Below are positions 15,059-24,880 of a stretch of 64,000 nt of DNA, piece after piece; the stretch's first letter is position 1; every line of letters begins with the position of its first letter. The stretch is from contig NZ_FOPM01000013.1 of assembly GCF_900113485.1 (NCBI RefSeq), positions 59,168-123,167 of the forward strand, written 5' to 3'. Source of the DNA: Methylobacterium gossipiicola (GTDB lineage: Bacteria > Pseudomonadota > Alphaproteobacteria > Rhizobiales > Beijerinckiaceae). Under the pieces are notes generated by a model. The model searched no databases. It had not been told where the DNA came from and saw only the letters and a program-made list of their open reading frames with translations. The translations under genes and the position numbers were made by a program.

Positions 15059-16642
15059 ATGCAACGTCTCGTCGCCTTGGGCTTCGGTCCCGGACTGTTC
15101 CTGTGTTCCGCCATTGTCTCCGCCGGGGCCCAGGAGGGCACGAGCGATCTCGTGAAGCGGGGCGAGTACCTCGCCACGGCCGGCGATTGTGTGGCCTGTC
15201 ACACCGCCCCCGGCGGTAAACCGTTCGCCGGCAACTACGTTCTCGATACCCCCATCGGTAAGATCCGGACGCCGAACCTGACCCCCGACAAGGAAACGGG
15301 GCTGGGCAACTGGAGCGCCGACGACTTCTACCGCGCCTTCCACGACGGCATCACCAAGGACGGGTCCTATCTCTATCCGGCCTTTCCGTTCGCTTGGTAC
15401 ACCAAGGTGACGCGCGCCGATGCCGACGCGATCTTCGCCTATCTGCAGTCGCTGGAACCCGTCCACGAAGTCCGCAAGCCCTCCGAGATCCCATTTCCGT
15501 TCAATATCCGCACGGCTCTCATCACCTGGCGCACGGCGTTCTTCACGGCGGGCGAGTTCAAGCCGGACCCGGAGGCGAGCGCGGAGGTGAATCGCGGCGG
15601 CTACCTCGTCGAGGGCCTGGGCCATTGCGGCATGTGCCACAACGCCAACAAGATCGTCGGCAACAGCGGGCTGGCGGGCAAGCTCGGCGGCGGTGTCATC
15701 GACGGCTGGTACGCCCCCAATATCACGCCCGACGATCACACCGGCATCGGCGCCTGGACCGACGATCAGGTGGTGACCTACCTCAAGACCGGAACCGCCC
15801 CGGGGGACCGCCCCGGCGTCGCCGCCGGCCCCATGCGCCAGACCATCGAGGAATCCCTCTCCAAGATGACCGACGCCGACCTCAAGGCGATGGTCGCGTA
15901 CCTGCGGACGCAGAAGGCCAAGGAGAGCTACAAGACCAAGGACCTCCAGGCGTTCAATGCCGCCGGTGCGCCGGGGGCCGGCACCTATCTCAGCTACTGC
16001 TCATCTTGCCACAAGCCCGACGGTAAGGGCGTCGAGGGCGCGATTCCCGCGCTGGCCGGCAACACCTCGGTCCAGGCAAAGGGGCCCGAGACGGTCATCC
16101 GGGTCATCCTCGGCGGTCTCGCGGCCCAGAACGGCTACGCGCCGATGCCGGCCATCGGCGCCGGCATGACCGACGCCGAGGTGGCCGATGTCACCGACTA
16201 CGTCCGCAATGCCTGGGGTAACAGCGCGCCCGTCATCACCGAGCGCGGTATCGTGGCGACGGCTCGCGAGAAGACGCAGACGATGCTGGCCGGTACCGCC
16301 CCCTGCGCCGAGATCGCCCAGCCGGAGGTGGCGAAAGCCATCGACGAATCCGGCGCGGCCGAGGCCCTGAAGGGGATCGCCCCGGCGGAGTTCATCCCGC
16401 GCCTCGACGCCCTCCTGCCCCGGATCAAGGCGGCGGCCCCGGGGGCCAAGGACGACGACATCGTCAACGGCGTCACCACGGCCTTCTGCAAGGCCGGACG
16501 TGACGACGCCGCGTATCAGACCCTCGGCTGGCACGCGGTGATCGGCAGCTTCTCCAACATCGCCTACAGCCAGCTCAAGAACCCCGAAAAGCAGGCCGCG
16601 ACGCCGGTCACGGCTCCCGTGGGAACGCCCAAGCCGAATTGA
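15059..16642 (+). CDS. Tri-heme cytochrome c (alcohol/gluconate dehydrogenase cytochrome subunit type)
   Basis: This 527-residue exported protein has an N-terminal signal peptide (cleavage after VSAGA) and three heme c motifs, CVACH, CGMCH and CSSCH, about 110-150 residues apart, each in a Paracoccus-type cytochrome c domain with NLTPD and NITPD repeats. The architecture matches the tri-heme subunit of membrane alcohol, gluconate or aldehyde dehydrogenases, but no dehydrogenase is adjacent. A C-terminal extension of about 130 residues after the third heme is not a known domain to me. ATG 15059 is preferred over GTG 15056; GGAG precedes it. Confidence 0.85.
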   Translation: MQRLVALGFGPGLFLCSAIVSAGAQEGTSDLVKRGEYLATAGDCVACHTAPGGKPFAGNYVLDTPIGKIRTPNLTPDKETGLGNWSADDFYRAFHDGITKDGSYLYPAFPFAWYTKVTRADADAIFAYLQSLEPVHEVRKPSEIPFPFNIRTALITWRTAFFTAGEFKPDPEASAEVNRGGYLVEGLGHCGMCHNANKIVGNSGLAGKLGGGVIDGWYAPNITPDDHTGIGAWTDDQVVTYLKTGTAPGDRPGVAAGPMRQTIEESLSKMTDADLKAMVAYLRTQKAKESYKTKDLQAFNAAGAPGAGTYLSYCSSCHKPDGKGVEGAIPALAGNTSVQAKGPETVIRVILGGLAAQNGYAPMPAIGAGMTDAEVADVTDYVRNAWGNSAPVITERGIVATAREKTQTMLAGTAPCAEIAQPEVAKAIDESGAAEALKGIAPAEFIPRLDALLPRIKAAAPGAKDDDIVNGVTTAFCKAGRDDAAYQTLGWHAVIGSFSNIAYSQLKNPEKQAATPVTAPVGTPKPN

Positions 16643-16712
16643 CGGCAGGTCCGAGGCGGCGCGCTCGGAGGGGCCAAGCCGCTCGACGCGCTGGCGGCAT
16701 CGTTGCCCGGGC

Positions 16713-17963
16713 TCACCCTTCGGCGGGAGCGCGCGACAGGATGCACCAGATTAGACCGATCGCCGCCACCAGGGCGAGGCCGCCCAGGGACGGTGCCATC
16801 ACCCCGATGGGGATGTCGGCTCCTCCGTAGCGATGGTGGAGCAGTCCGGTCATCGCGAGGCCCCAACCGGACGCAACCCAGACCAGGCCGAACAGGACCA
16901 GCCGCGTGCGGGGCTCGGTGCGCGCCAGGAGATCGGGGCCGAGGAGCGCGAGTCCGACGCCGAGGATCGGTAGATCGTAATCGTAGGCGTAGGGGCTCAC
17001 CAGGAGGCTCGTGAGGGCGGCGAGGCCGACGACCCGATGGATGGGCATCCGGCGCCGAATGGCGCGGATCACGAGACCGAGGGCGACGACGGCGACGGCG
17101 CCTTGCACGGCCAGGGCGACCGTGGCCGGGGTGCCGAGGCTCCGCAGGGCGGCATAGGCCGAGATCATCCGGTAGAGCGGATAGAGGCCCCGTTCGAGGA
17201 AGACGCCCGCCTCCGCGACGCCGTCGCGGAACGCCCCCCAGACGCTGGTGCCGAGGATCAGGGTTGCGAGCCCGGCGAAGGCCAGGGCGACGCTCGCGGC
17301 GACGAGGGCCGTGCGCCAATCGCGGGTCATCAGGGCCTGGACCGCGAAGCCGACGGCCAGATGCGGTTTGATCGCCATCAGGCCGAGGGGAAGCCCGGCG
17401 CGGGGATCGCGTCGCAGCAAGCACAGGCAGGCCGCGCCGATGAGGCTGCCGGTGAGAAAACCGTTCTGTCCGCACGCGACGGTGACGGCGAGGGTTGGAA
17501 ACAGCAGGGCGAGGAGCGGACCGAGATGGGACCCCGCCAGACGCCGCAGAACCAGGAGATAGGCCGCCAGGGTGGCCCCGATGAAGAGCGTATAGGCGAG
17601 ACTTCGCGGCAGCAGGGCGAAGGGCGCCACGACGAGGTTGAAGACCGGCGGATAGGTCCAGGGCAGGAAGGCGTTCGGCTCCCCGAAACGCCGCTGGAAC
17701 GCCACCAGCGTCTCGAAGCGATAGGCTTGATCGATCGCGCCGCGCCAGACGAGTTGTCCCGCGATGCGGAACGCATCGAAATCGATGAGGGAGGCCCCCC
17801 GCCCCGCCGAAGCCGGTTCGGCGAGGTCGACGGCCTTGGAGGCGATGAGCAGGACCAGCAGGGCGAGGATCGTCCCGAGAAGCAGGCGCGACGGGGCGGC
17901 GTCCGCGCCGATGGGCACGGTCGTCGCCGGGTCGTCAGGGCTGCCCGCCGGGGCCGTGCGCAT
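16713..17963 (-). CDS. GT87/DUF2029-family membrane glycosyltransferase
   Basis: The 416-residue protein has about ten transmembrane segments. The acidic loop DFDAFRIAG near residue 60, the PWTYPPVFNL segment, and KPHLAVGF are typical of the DUF2029/GT87 polyprenyl-phosphate-mannose-dependent mannosyltransferase family; substrate here is unknown. It converges with the cytochrome c gene. ATG at 17963 is chosen because the 22 upstream codons are Arg-rich and not membrane-like. Confidence 0.75.
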   Translation of the reverse strand: MRTAPAGSPDDPATTVPIGADAAPSRLLLGTILALLVLLIASKAVDLAEPASAGRGASLIDFDAFRIAGQLVWRGAIDQAYRFETLVAFQRRFGEPNAFLPWTYPPVFNLVVAPFALLPRSLAYTLFIGATLAAYLLVLRRLAGSHLGPLLALLFPTLAVTVACGQNGFLTGSLIGAACLCLLRRDPRAGLPLGLMAIKPHLAVGFAVQALMTRDWRTALVAASVALAFAGLATLILGTSVWGAFRDGVAEAGVFLERGLYPLYRMISAYAALRSLGTPATVALAVQGAVAVVALGLVIRAIRRRMPIHRVVGLAALTSLLVSPYAYDYDLPILGVGLALLGPDLLARTEPRTRLVLFGLVWVASGWGLAMTGLLHHRYGGADIPIGVMAPSLGGLALVAAIGLIWCILSRAPAEG

Positions 17964-18063
17964 GGTGTTCAGTCCCGTTTCGGACCGGTGGAGCCTCGAA
18001 CTCCGTTCCGTCGTCCGAACCCTGGCCACGGCGTTTTAAAAGTCCGTGAAACCGCCGTGCCGG

Positions 18064-18924
18064 TCAGGCCGCGCCCGCATGCGGCCTCGGGATTTCCGTC
18101 GAGATGGCGTCGACGGTGCGCTGGGGCGGGCTGCCGAGGCCGTCGGAGCGGACGATGCGGATCTGCTGGTTGACCGGCTGCATGTTGCCGTAGGGCGTCG
18201 AGAACGCGATTTCGGCGGCGTCCCGGCCGACGCCGATGCGGATCAGCCCGTCGAGATCGGCTTGGCGCGTGGCGTCGAACAGCCACCAGCGTCCATCGAG
18301 ATAGGCTTCGAACACCGCGTGGAAATCGCTCGGCACGAGGCCATGGGCGTAGCAGCTCACGAAGCGGGCGGGGATGCCCAGCGCCCGGCAGAAGGCCGTG
18401 CCGATATGCGCGAAGTCGCGGCAGACGCCGGCGCGCTTGAGCAGGCTCTCATGGGCCGTGGTCTCGCCGTCGCTGGCGCCCGGTTGATAGGCGATGTGGT
18501 CGTGAATCCAGTTGCAGATGGCGTTGACGCGCTGGTGCCCCTTCGGCAGGGCGGCGAACTCGGCCTGCGCGAAGGGCGTCAGGCGGTCCGACGAGACGAA
18601 GCGGCTCGGCAGCAGGAACGGCAGGATGTCGAGGGGCAATTGCCCGATGGGCGTCTCGTTGATCGTCGCCGGATCGGCCCGGTGGACGGTGAGATCCACC
18701 TCGGCGTTGTAGTCCAGGGAGAACGGCCCCGTCGGGACGTTGACCCCGATGTAGCGGTTCTGAAGATCGGGCGTGATATAGACCTCACGCTTCAGGTCCG
18801 GCTTCAGGATCAGGGATTCGCTCAAGATCTCAGCGCTCCGCAGCTTCGCGACCTCGAGATTGAAGATGAAGGTCGTATCCGAAAGAATATTGTACGACAG
18901 GCTGCAGCCGAGGGTGTAGCGCAT
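18064..18924 (-). CDS. Transglutaminase-like cysteine protease family protein
   Basis: A 286-residue protein with a N-terminal beta-rich half and a C-terminal transglutaminase-like core. The catalytic triad is visible: Cys168 in AGVCRDFAHI, His202 in SDFHAVFEAY and Asp217 in WWLFDAT. Family members are peptidases or peptide-modifying enzymes; no signal peptide is seen, so it is probably cytoplasmic. Start MRYTLGCS at 18924 is preferred because the upstream codons lack similarity to family N-termini. Confidence 0.85.
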   Translation of the reverse strand: MRYTLGCSLSYNILSDTTFIFNLEVAKLRSAEILSESLILKPDLKREVYITPDLQNRYIGVNVPTGPFSLDYNAEVDLTVHRADPATINETPIGQLPLDILPFLLPSRFVSSDRLTPFAQAEFAALPKGHQRVNAICNWIHDHIAYQPGASDGETTAHESLLKRAGVCRDFAHIGTAFCRALGIPARFVSCYAHGLVPSDFHAVFEAYLDGRWWLFDATRQADLDGLIRIGVGRDAAEIAFSTPYGNMQPVNQQIRIVRSDGLGSPPQRTVDAISTEIPRPHAGAA

Positions 18925-19034
18925 GGGCGGATCTCCTGTTGCCGAGCGGTCTGCAAGATTTACGCCCGCCCGTCTGCCCGTGGGCGATCCCGCAGGACCG
19001 CCCACCCGAAAACTTTCGAAACGAGGTCTTCGGT

Positions 19035-20795
19035 TCAGCGAAGCAGGTTCGTCTTGGCGAGGTCGAGGACCGAATCGCCGCGTCCGCTCATGACGGCGCG
19101 CAGAACGTAGAGGCTGAAGCCCTTCACCTGCTGGCCGTCGATCTTCGGCGGCATCGACAGTTCCTGACGAGCCACCACCACGTCGAGGAGGGCCGGACCG
19201 TCATGGGCCAGAACCTGCGCGACGGCCGCCGACAACTCCGCCGGATCCTCGACCCGTACCGCGAAGATGCCGGCGCCCCGCGCCATGGCGGCGAAGTCCG
19301 GATTGTCGAGGGCGACGCCGGTCTCGATATAGCCGGCGGCCTTCATCTCCATCTCGACGAAGCCGAGGGTGCCGTTGTTGAACACCACCACCTTCAGGGG
19401 CAGCTTCTCCTGGCGCAGGGTCAGGAGATCGCCCATCAGCATGGCGAAGCCGCCGTCGCCCGAGAGCGAGATCACCTGACGCCCCGGCTGCGCCGCCTGC
19501 GCGCCGATGCCCTGCGCCATGGCGTTGGCCATGGAGCCGTGCACCCACGAGCCGAGGAGCCGGCGCCGGCCGTTCATCTTGAGGTAGCGGGCGGCCCAGA
19601 TCGTCGGCGTGCCGACATCGGCCGTGAAGACCGCGTCCTCGGATGCGGCCTCGCTCAGGAGCTTGGTGAGGTATTGCGGATGGATCGGCCCGGTGCCGGA
19701 TTTCAGGCCGAACCAGCCCCGCTTCGGCGTGCCGGTGGCGAGGTCGTCCAGATCCTCGCGGGCCTCGGCGTAGTGCTTCAGCGCGGCGTCGAGATGCCTT
19801 GAATCATCCTTCACGGTGAGCTTCGGCAACAGGGCGGTGAGCGTCGCCTTCACGTCCCCGACGAGGCCGAGGTCGAGCTTGCAGCGGCGGCCGAGCTGCT
19901 CGGGGCGTAGGTCGATCTGGGCGATCTTCGCATCCGCCGGATAGAATTGCCGGTAGGGAAAGTCGGTACCGAGCATCAGCAGGGTGTCGCAGCCCATGAT
20001 GGCGGCGTAGCCCGACGAGAAGCCGATGAGGCCGGTCATCCCGACATCGTAGGGGTTGTCGTATTCGACGAACTCCTTACCCCCGAGGGCATGCACGATG
20101 GGGCTCTTCACGGCCTCGGCAAGTTGCAGCAACTCGGCGTGTGCCCCGGCGCAGCCGCGACCGCACAACAGGGTGACGCGGCCCGAGCCGTTGAGGAGGT
20201 CGGCGAGGGTGTCCAGATCCCGCTCGGCCGGGCGGACCACGGGTTTACGCGGAATCAGCCCCGGATTGGGCGCGATGCCCCGCTTCGGCGCATCCGCCAG
20301 GGCGACGTCGCCGGGGATCACCACGACGGCGACGCCGGAGAGGCCGATGGCCGCCCGCATGGCGTTTTCCAGCACCTGCGGCAGCTGCGACGGATCGGAG
20401 ACCAGTTCGCAGTAATGGCTGCACTCCCGGAACAGGGTCTCGGGGTGCGTCTCCTGGAAATAACCCGAGCCGATCTCGGCGGAGGGGATATGCGCCGCGA
20501 TGGCCAGGACCGGCGTGCGCGAGCGGTGGCAATCGAACAGACCGTTGATGAGGTGCAGGTTGCCCGGCCCGCACGACCCGGCGCAGACCGCGAGTTCCCC
20601 GGTGAGCTGGCTCTCGGCCCCCGCCGCGAAGGCGGCGACCTCCTCGTGGCGGACATGCACCCAATCGATGACCGCGCGGGCGCGAAGCGATTCGGTCAGG
20701 GCGTTCAGGCTGTCGCCGACGAGGCCGTAGATGCGGCGGACCCCCGCCTGCGCCAGCGTTTCGACGATGAGATCCGCGGCGGTGACGATCTTCAT
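19035..20795 (-). CDS. poxB: Pyruvate dehydrogenase (quinone) PoxB
   Basis: This 586-residue ThDP- and FAD-dependent flavoprotein oxidatively decarboxylates pyruvate to acetate and CO2 and passes electrons to ubiquinone at the membrane. The ThDP-activating Glu lies in [17 protein letters not shown], the ThDP/Mg motif in [15 protein letters not shown], and the C-terminal membrane-binding tail ends [18 protein letters not shown]...LAKTNLLR, very similar to E. coli PoxB. Length and ends are complete. It is a monocistronic gene between a transglutaminase gene and tRNA-Arg. Confidence 0.93.
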   Translation of the reverse strand: MKIVTAADLIVETLAQAGVRRIYGLVGDSLNALTESLRARAVIDWVHVRHEEVAAFAAGAESQLTGELAVCAGSCGPGNLHLINGLFDCHRSRTPVLAIAAHIPSAEIGSGYFQETHPETLFRECSHYCELVSDPSQLPQVLENAMRAAIGLSGVAVVVIPGDVALADAPKRGIAPNPGLIPRKPVVRPAERDLDTLADLLNGSGRVTLLCGRGCAGAHAELLQLAEAVKSPIVHALGGKEFVEYDNPYDVGMTGLIGFSSGYAAIMGCDTLLMLGTDFPYRQFYPADAKIAQIDLRPEQLGRRCKLDLGLVGDVKATLTALLPKLTVKDDSRHLDAALKHYAEAREDLDDLATGTPKRGWFGLKSGTGPIHPQYLTKLLSEAASEDAVFTADVGTPTIWAARYLKMNGRRRLLGSWVHGSMANAMAQGIGAQAAQPGRQVISLSGDGGFAMLMGDLLTLRQEKLPLKVVVFNNGTLGFVEMEMKAAGYIETGVALDNPDFAAMARGAGIFAVRVEDPAELSAAVAQVLAHDGPALLDVVVARQELSMPPKIDGQQVKGFSLYVLRAVMSGRGDSVLDLAKTNLLR

Positions 20796-20982
20796 GGGCT
20801 CGATCCCTCTGTTAGGCTCTCAAACCCTGTGGAATCCCCCACGTTCCCGCATTGCCGCGCTGCAAAAACTCGAACCGCCTCGCCTCCCCGTCGGCCAAGT
20901 CCGAGTCATGAGGCGGGCCCGCCCACGGCCGAGTCTTTGGTGACAGGCGCAAGGGGGCCTGCTACCACGATCCCGGCACCCT

Positions 20983-21059
20983 GACTCCGTAGCTCAGCTG
21001 GATAGAGCAGCCGCCTTCTAAGCGGCAGGTCGTAGGTTCGAGCCCTACCGGGGTCGCCA
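20983..21059 (+). tRNA. tRNA-Arg (anticodon TCT)
   Basis: A 77 nt cloverleaf with encoded CCA. Acceptor GACTCCG pairs with CGGGGTC, the anticodon loop CTTCTAA (anticodon TCT at 21017-21019) is closed by GCCGC/GCGGC, and the T arm is GTAGG-TTCGAGC-CCTAC. Decodes AGA/AGG. Confidence 0.97.
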
Positions 21060-21414
21060 GTCTCTCCAGTGTGGTCTGGCCGTTCCCATCCAGCCGTTCG
21101 CGGGTTCCGGCGGCGTCCCCTCCGCAGGGATAGCCCGGTGTCCACGCGCATCGTTCGCATGAGATTGGTGCCACCGAGCGTATCGGGACCGGGTTCTGTC
21201 GCATTGTGGGACTATCCGAACGTTTCGGCGTAGCGGTTTCTTTAATCCACACATGGATCAACTATCCGACGCCACATGGGCTCCTTGGGAGATCCACAGC
21301 GGCTCGGCGCCGGTCTCGCGGAGATCTGCGTCAGGGGACCGACCTCGCGATGAAACGCGGGACCGCAGGACGAGAAGGCGCAAAAGGGCGGCGTAGAGCT
21401 TTGGACGCACGGAC
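21060..21414. other. Intergenic region with no recognised gene
   Basis: These 355 bases between tRNA-Arg and the HD-GYP gene hold only short Arg-rich frames. It includes a locally AT-richer patch (21225-21270, GTTTCTTTAATCCACACATG) that may contain the promoter of the downstream gene, but I cannot assign boxes. Confidence 0.5.
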
Positions 21415-22467
21415 ATGAATGACGGCGCGATTTTCCTTCTGACCGATCGTCCGGATCAAAGCGGGCCTCTCGAGTCGATTCTGAAGACCGTCGGGCATTG
21501 CGAGGTCATGTTCGGCGACCGAAAGCCCGCTTTCGGAACCAAGCCCATCGCGATCGTTTCCGACCTGACCTTGAGCCGGCGTGAGTCCATCCGACGGCTG
21601 CGCTCCCTGGTGTCCATCGACAACAGGGAGCGGATTCCCGTGGTCTGCCTCATGCGCTCGACATCCGATGGCGCCTTGAGGCAGGCCCGGGAACTCGGCG
21701 CCACGGTCTGTCTCCCGGCCTACACCGCGCCGGCCCTCGTGGCGCAGGTGATCCGGGATCAGGTCGGTGCGCAGGCCGAGCGCGCGAGCGGCGTGACCGA
21801 TCGCGGGATCCTGCGCGCCACGGAAGCCCTCACCACCCTGTTCGACGGCGCGCGGGAGGGGGGCGTGGTGCTCAGTGCCGTCGAGGCGGGTCTGATCCCG
21901 ATCCTCGCGGCCGTCCGCGACGGTGGCCTCAATCGATGGCTCGACACCGTCTGGACCCACGACGACGCGACGTACCAGCATTGCCTCCTGGTGGCCGGCG
22001 TCGCCGCGCAATTCGTCAACTTTCTGCATTTTCGCGAAGAGGATCGGCAGCATTTCGTGCGGGCGGCCCTGCTGCACGACCTCGGCAAGGCCCGAATCCC
22101 CCAGGCGATCCTGAACAAGCCCGGCCGCCTCGATGCCGACGAGATGGCGATCATTCGCACGCACCCGGTGATCGGGTACGAGATCCTGCGCGACAGCGGC
22201 TGCGACGACCTCACCCTCGGCGCCGTGCGCCATCACCACGAGATGCTGGACGGGTCTGGCTATCCCGATGGTCTCGTCGGGAGCGCCATCAGCGACACCG
22301 TGCGGCTCCTGACGATTTGCGACATCTATGCCGCCCTCACCGAGCGGCGGGCCTACAGGAAGCCGATGCCCGTCCGTGACGCCCTCTCGGTGCTGGAGAG
22401 CATGGACACGAAGCTCGAAGGCCGCCTCGTCCAGTGCTTCGGCGAAGCCATGATGGCCGTGCGATAA
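21415..22467 (+). CDS. HD-GYP domain response regulator (putative c-di-GMP phosphodiesterase)
   Basis: A 350-residue protein with an N-terminal receiver-like domain (about 1-118; Asp50 in VSDLTLS may be the acceptor) and a C-terminal HD-GYP domain (about 175-345). The metal and catalytic motifs are intact: HDLGK at 221-225 and HHHEMLDGSGYPDG at 273-286. HD-GYP proteins hydrolyse cyclic di-GMP to pGpG or GMP. The N-terminal receiver is degenerate, lacking a clear acidic cluster near residue 10, so signalling by phosphorylation is doubtful. It stands alone. Confidence 0.88.
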   Translation: MNDGAIFLLTDRPDQSGPLESILKTVGHCEVMFGDRKPAFGTKPIAIVSDLTLSRRESIRRLRSLVSIDNRERIPVVCLMRSTSDGALRQARELGATVCLPAYTAPALVAQVIRDQVGAQAERASGVTDRGILRATEALTTLFDGAREGGVVLSAVEAGLIPILAAVRDGGLNRWLDTVWTHDDATYQHCLLVAGVAAQFVNFLHFREEDRQHFVRAALLHDLGKARIPQAILNKPGRLDADEMAIIRTHPVIGYEILRDSGCDDLTLGAVRHHHEMLDGSGYPDGLVGSAISDTVRLLTICDIYAALTERRAYRKPMPVRDALSVLESMDTKLEGRLVQCFGEAMMAVR

Positions 22468-22688
22468 TCTCCTCCCCGCGCCGGGGCATCGGTGTCGCAC
22501 GGGTCTTCGAGATCGCCTCGAACGCTCGGTGACGGGCGCCGAACGTGAGCCCCATGGCAGGACGGGCGTTTCGTGAAAGCCGCTTTCGTCGCCCGCGCCT
22601 CGGCGATCCGCTTTCACCGGGTTCGGTCGCCGTTGGCGCGCCGGGCCGCGGATTCTCCCGTGGTCCGGGATCCCGGCTGCGAACGGAA

Positions 22689-22718
22689 ACGGCCCCCCGA
22701 CCGGAGCCGGAGGGCCGT
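22689..22718 (-). terminator. Hairpin terminator after the fasciclin gene
   Basis: ACGGCCC (22689-22695) pairs with GGGCCGT (22712-22718) around an internal CCGGAG loop; on the minus strand the stem is followed by TTTCC. It lies 40 bp downstream of the fasciclin stop. Confidence 0.6.
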
Positions 22719-22758
22719 CGTCAGGACTGGCGCCCGGGGACCATCGCCCCCGACGGGA

Positions 22759-23337
22759 TCAGGGCTGGAGGACGCCGTTGATGACGTGGATCACGCCGTT
22801 CGACTGCATCACGTTGGCGATGGTGACCGTGGCGGTGTTGCCCTTGGTGTCGGTCACGTAGACCTTCTTGCCCTTGGTCTGCACCACGAGGGGCTCACCC
22901 GCCACCGTCTTGAGCTGGGCCTCGCCGCCGCCGTCGCGCACGAGCTTCGTGAGATCCTTGGCCGTATAGGTGCCGGGGACGACGTGGTAGGTCAGGATCT
23001 TGGTCAGCGTCGCCTTGTTCTCGGGTTTTACCAGGGTCTCGACGGTGCCGGCCGGAAGCTTGGCGAACGCGGCGTTGGTGGGGGCGAACACCGTGAACGG
23101 GCCGGGGCCCGACAGGGTGTCGACGAGGCCGGCGGCCTTCACGGCGGCGACCAGGGTGGTGTGATCCTTCGAGTTGACGGCGTTCTCCACGATGGTCTTC
23201 GAAGCGTACATCGGCGCGCCGCCGACCATGGGGTTCTTCGCCAGGGCGGCGGCCGGAAGCGCCGCGCCGACGGCGAGGGCGAGACCGAAGGCGGCGAGCT
23301 TGGAAGCCAGCGGGCGACGGACGGTGATGGTGTGCAT
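22759..23337 (-). CDS. Secreted fasciclin (FAS1) domain protein
   Basis: A 192-residue exported protein with a signal peptide ending near LPAAALA and one FAS1 domain. FAS1 motifs are clear: [46 protein letters not shown] and [16 protein letters not shown]1 domains mediate adhesion or cell surface contacts. It is divergent from an ECF sigma/RskA-type anti-sigma pair, an arrangement in which the sigma factor often controls the fasciclin gene. Confidence 0.9.
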   Translation of the reverse strand: MHTITVRRPLASKLAAFGLALAVGAALPAAALAKNPMVGGAPMYASKTIVENAVNSKDHTTLVAAVKAAGLVDTLSGPGPFTVFAPTNAAFAKLPAGTVETLVKPENKATLTKILTYHVVPGTYTAKDLTKLVRDGGGEAQLKTVAGEPLVVQTKGKKVYVTDTKGNTATVTIANVMQSNGVIHVINGVLQP

Positions 23338-23562
23338 CGTGTGTCTCCTCTGATGTCCCGGATGGGGCGATCGGGGTGACTTACGGAAGGTTCGCAGCCA
23401 AAGTTTCAGGAATGATCCGACAAAGAGCAGTCCGCCGCGTGGTACTGCGTCGAGGGATCGAGCAGACGTCCGGAACCGTCCGCGCCGCAAGGCGGTGGAT
23501 TGGGGCCGGATCGACGGCGAACGAGCGGGGGATGGAAATGGTGCGTTCGTCGGCGGTGCGAC

Positions 23563-24129
23563 GTGGTTAGTGATGTCTCCCAGGGCGACGCGTCGCTTCA
23601 GGCGCGGCTGGCTGCCGTCGCGGGCGGGGATCAGGCGGCCCTCAAGGCGCTCTACGACGAGACGGCCGCGAAACTCTTCGGGGTGGTTTTGCGTATCGTC
23701 CGTCATCGTGAGACGGCGGAAGACGTGCTTCAGGATGTCTATCTCCGGATCTGGCAGAATGCCGGGGCCTATGTGCCCACGGCCGGCCGCCCGATCACCT
23801 GGATGTGCGCCATCGCCCGCAACCGGGCCATCGACCGGGTGCGTGCGCGCAAGGAGACCCCCCTGACGGATCTCGTCGACGGCGAGGATTGGATGAACAA
23901 CGTGCCCGATCCGTACGACGGCGAGAGCGACATCCTCGATCGCGGCGCCCTCGCCCTCTGCCTCGGGCGCTTCGACGACCTGCACCGGCAGTGCCTCGTG
24001 CTGGCCTATTGCGATGGTTTTTCCCGGGAGGAACTGGCGGCGCGGTTCGAGCGGCCGGTGAACACCATCAAGACCTGGCTCCATCGCGGGCTGGCGAGTC
24101 TGCGCTCCTGCCTGGAAGCCAACGCATGA
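23563..24129 (+). CDS. ECF-type RNA polymerase sigma factor (SigK-like)
   Basis: A 188-residue sigma-70 family ECF protein with region 2 ([35 protein letters not shown]) and region 4 ([25 protein letters not shown]). Pairing with an RskA-type anti-sigma factor and a FAS1 protein places it near the SigK/ECF19 group. Translation probably starts at GTG 23563; the upstream frame is Arg/Trp-rich. The stop overlaps the anti-sigma ATG (ATGA). Confidence 0.88.
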   Translation: MVSDVSQGDASLQARLAAVAGGDQAALKALYDETAAKLFGVVLRIVRHRETAEDVLQDVYLRIWQNAGAYVPTAGRPITWMCAIARNRAIDRVRARKETPLTDLVDGEDWMNNVPDPYDGESDILDRGALALCLGRFDDLHRQCLVLAYCDGFSREELAARFERPVNTIKTWLHRGLASLRSCLEANA

Positions 24130-24842
24130 CCGAAGGTCCCACCGGCGCGAGCCTGCCCGACCGCGACATCGAAGCCGCCGAGTACGTGCTCGGCACCCTG
24201 CCCCAGGCCGAACGCGTCGCCTTCACCCGTGCCCTGGCATCGGATGCGGGCCTCCAGGCCGCCGTGGCGCGCTGGCAGACGCGCCTCGCGCCCCTCGACG
24301 AGGCAACGCCCGAGATCGCCCCCCCGCCGGGCCTGTGGCTGCGCATCCGCGCCACCGTGGCCCCCGCGGTGGAGGACCCGCGGGTGACGGATCTCGCCCG
24401 TCGCCTGCGGCGCTGGCGCCTCGGGGCGATCGGGGCCTCGGCCCTGGCCGCCGGCCTCGCCCTGGTGCTCGGCCTCGGTCGGTTCCTGCCCGTCGACCCG
24501 GAGGCGGGCCAGTACGTGGCCGTGGTCAACCGGGGCGGCGAAATGCCGGCCCTGGTGGTGCGCGTCGATACGCGGCGCGGCCTCGCGGAGGTCCGCTCCG
24601 TGGCCATGGACATGCCCCGGGAGAAGAGCCTCGAACTCTGGTACATCGCCGACGGCGCCGCGCCGCGCTCCCTCGGCTTGGTCGAGCCGGGCCGGGCCAG
24701 CATACCCATGCCGAACGCCGTGCGGGATGCCGCCGGCCTCGAGAAGGCCGTGCTCGCCGTCACCGTCGAACCCGCCGGCGGCGCCCCCGGCGGTGTCGCG
24801 ACGGGACCGGTGGTCTATTCGGGCAAGCTCTTCCGGGATTGA
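24126..24842 (+). CDS. RskA-family membrane anti-sigma factor
   Basis: A 238-residue protein with an N-terminal anti-sigma domain ([19 protein letters not shown] near residue 16-34), one transmembrane helix (about 100-120, [19 protein letters not shown]) and a periplasmic RskA domain ([35 protein letters not shown]). It should hold the adjacent sigma factor at the membrane until a signal triggers release. Translationally coupled to the sigma gene. Confidence 0.9.
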   Translation: MTEGPTGASLPDRDIEAAEYVLGTLPQAERVAFTRALASDAGLQAAVARWQTRLAPLDEATPEIAPPPGLWLRIRATVAPAVEDPRVTDLARRLRRWRLGAIGASALAAGLALVLGLGRFLPVDPEAGQYVAVVNRGGEMPALVVRVDTRRGLAEVRSVAMDMPREKSLELWYIADGAAPRSLGLVEPGRASIPMPNAVRDAAGLEKAVLAVTVEPAGGAPGGVATGPVVYSGKLFRD

Positions 24843-24880
24843 TCCGGCCCCCTCGCCCGCTGCCCTTCCTGCGAGCCCGC

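Noticed and set aside
20906..21261. Minus-strand frames overlapping tRNA-Arg
   Set aside because: Cover a clear tRNA and show the common fake peptide containing GLEPTTCRLEGG-type tRNA shadow.
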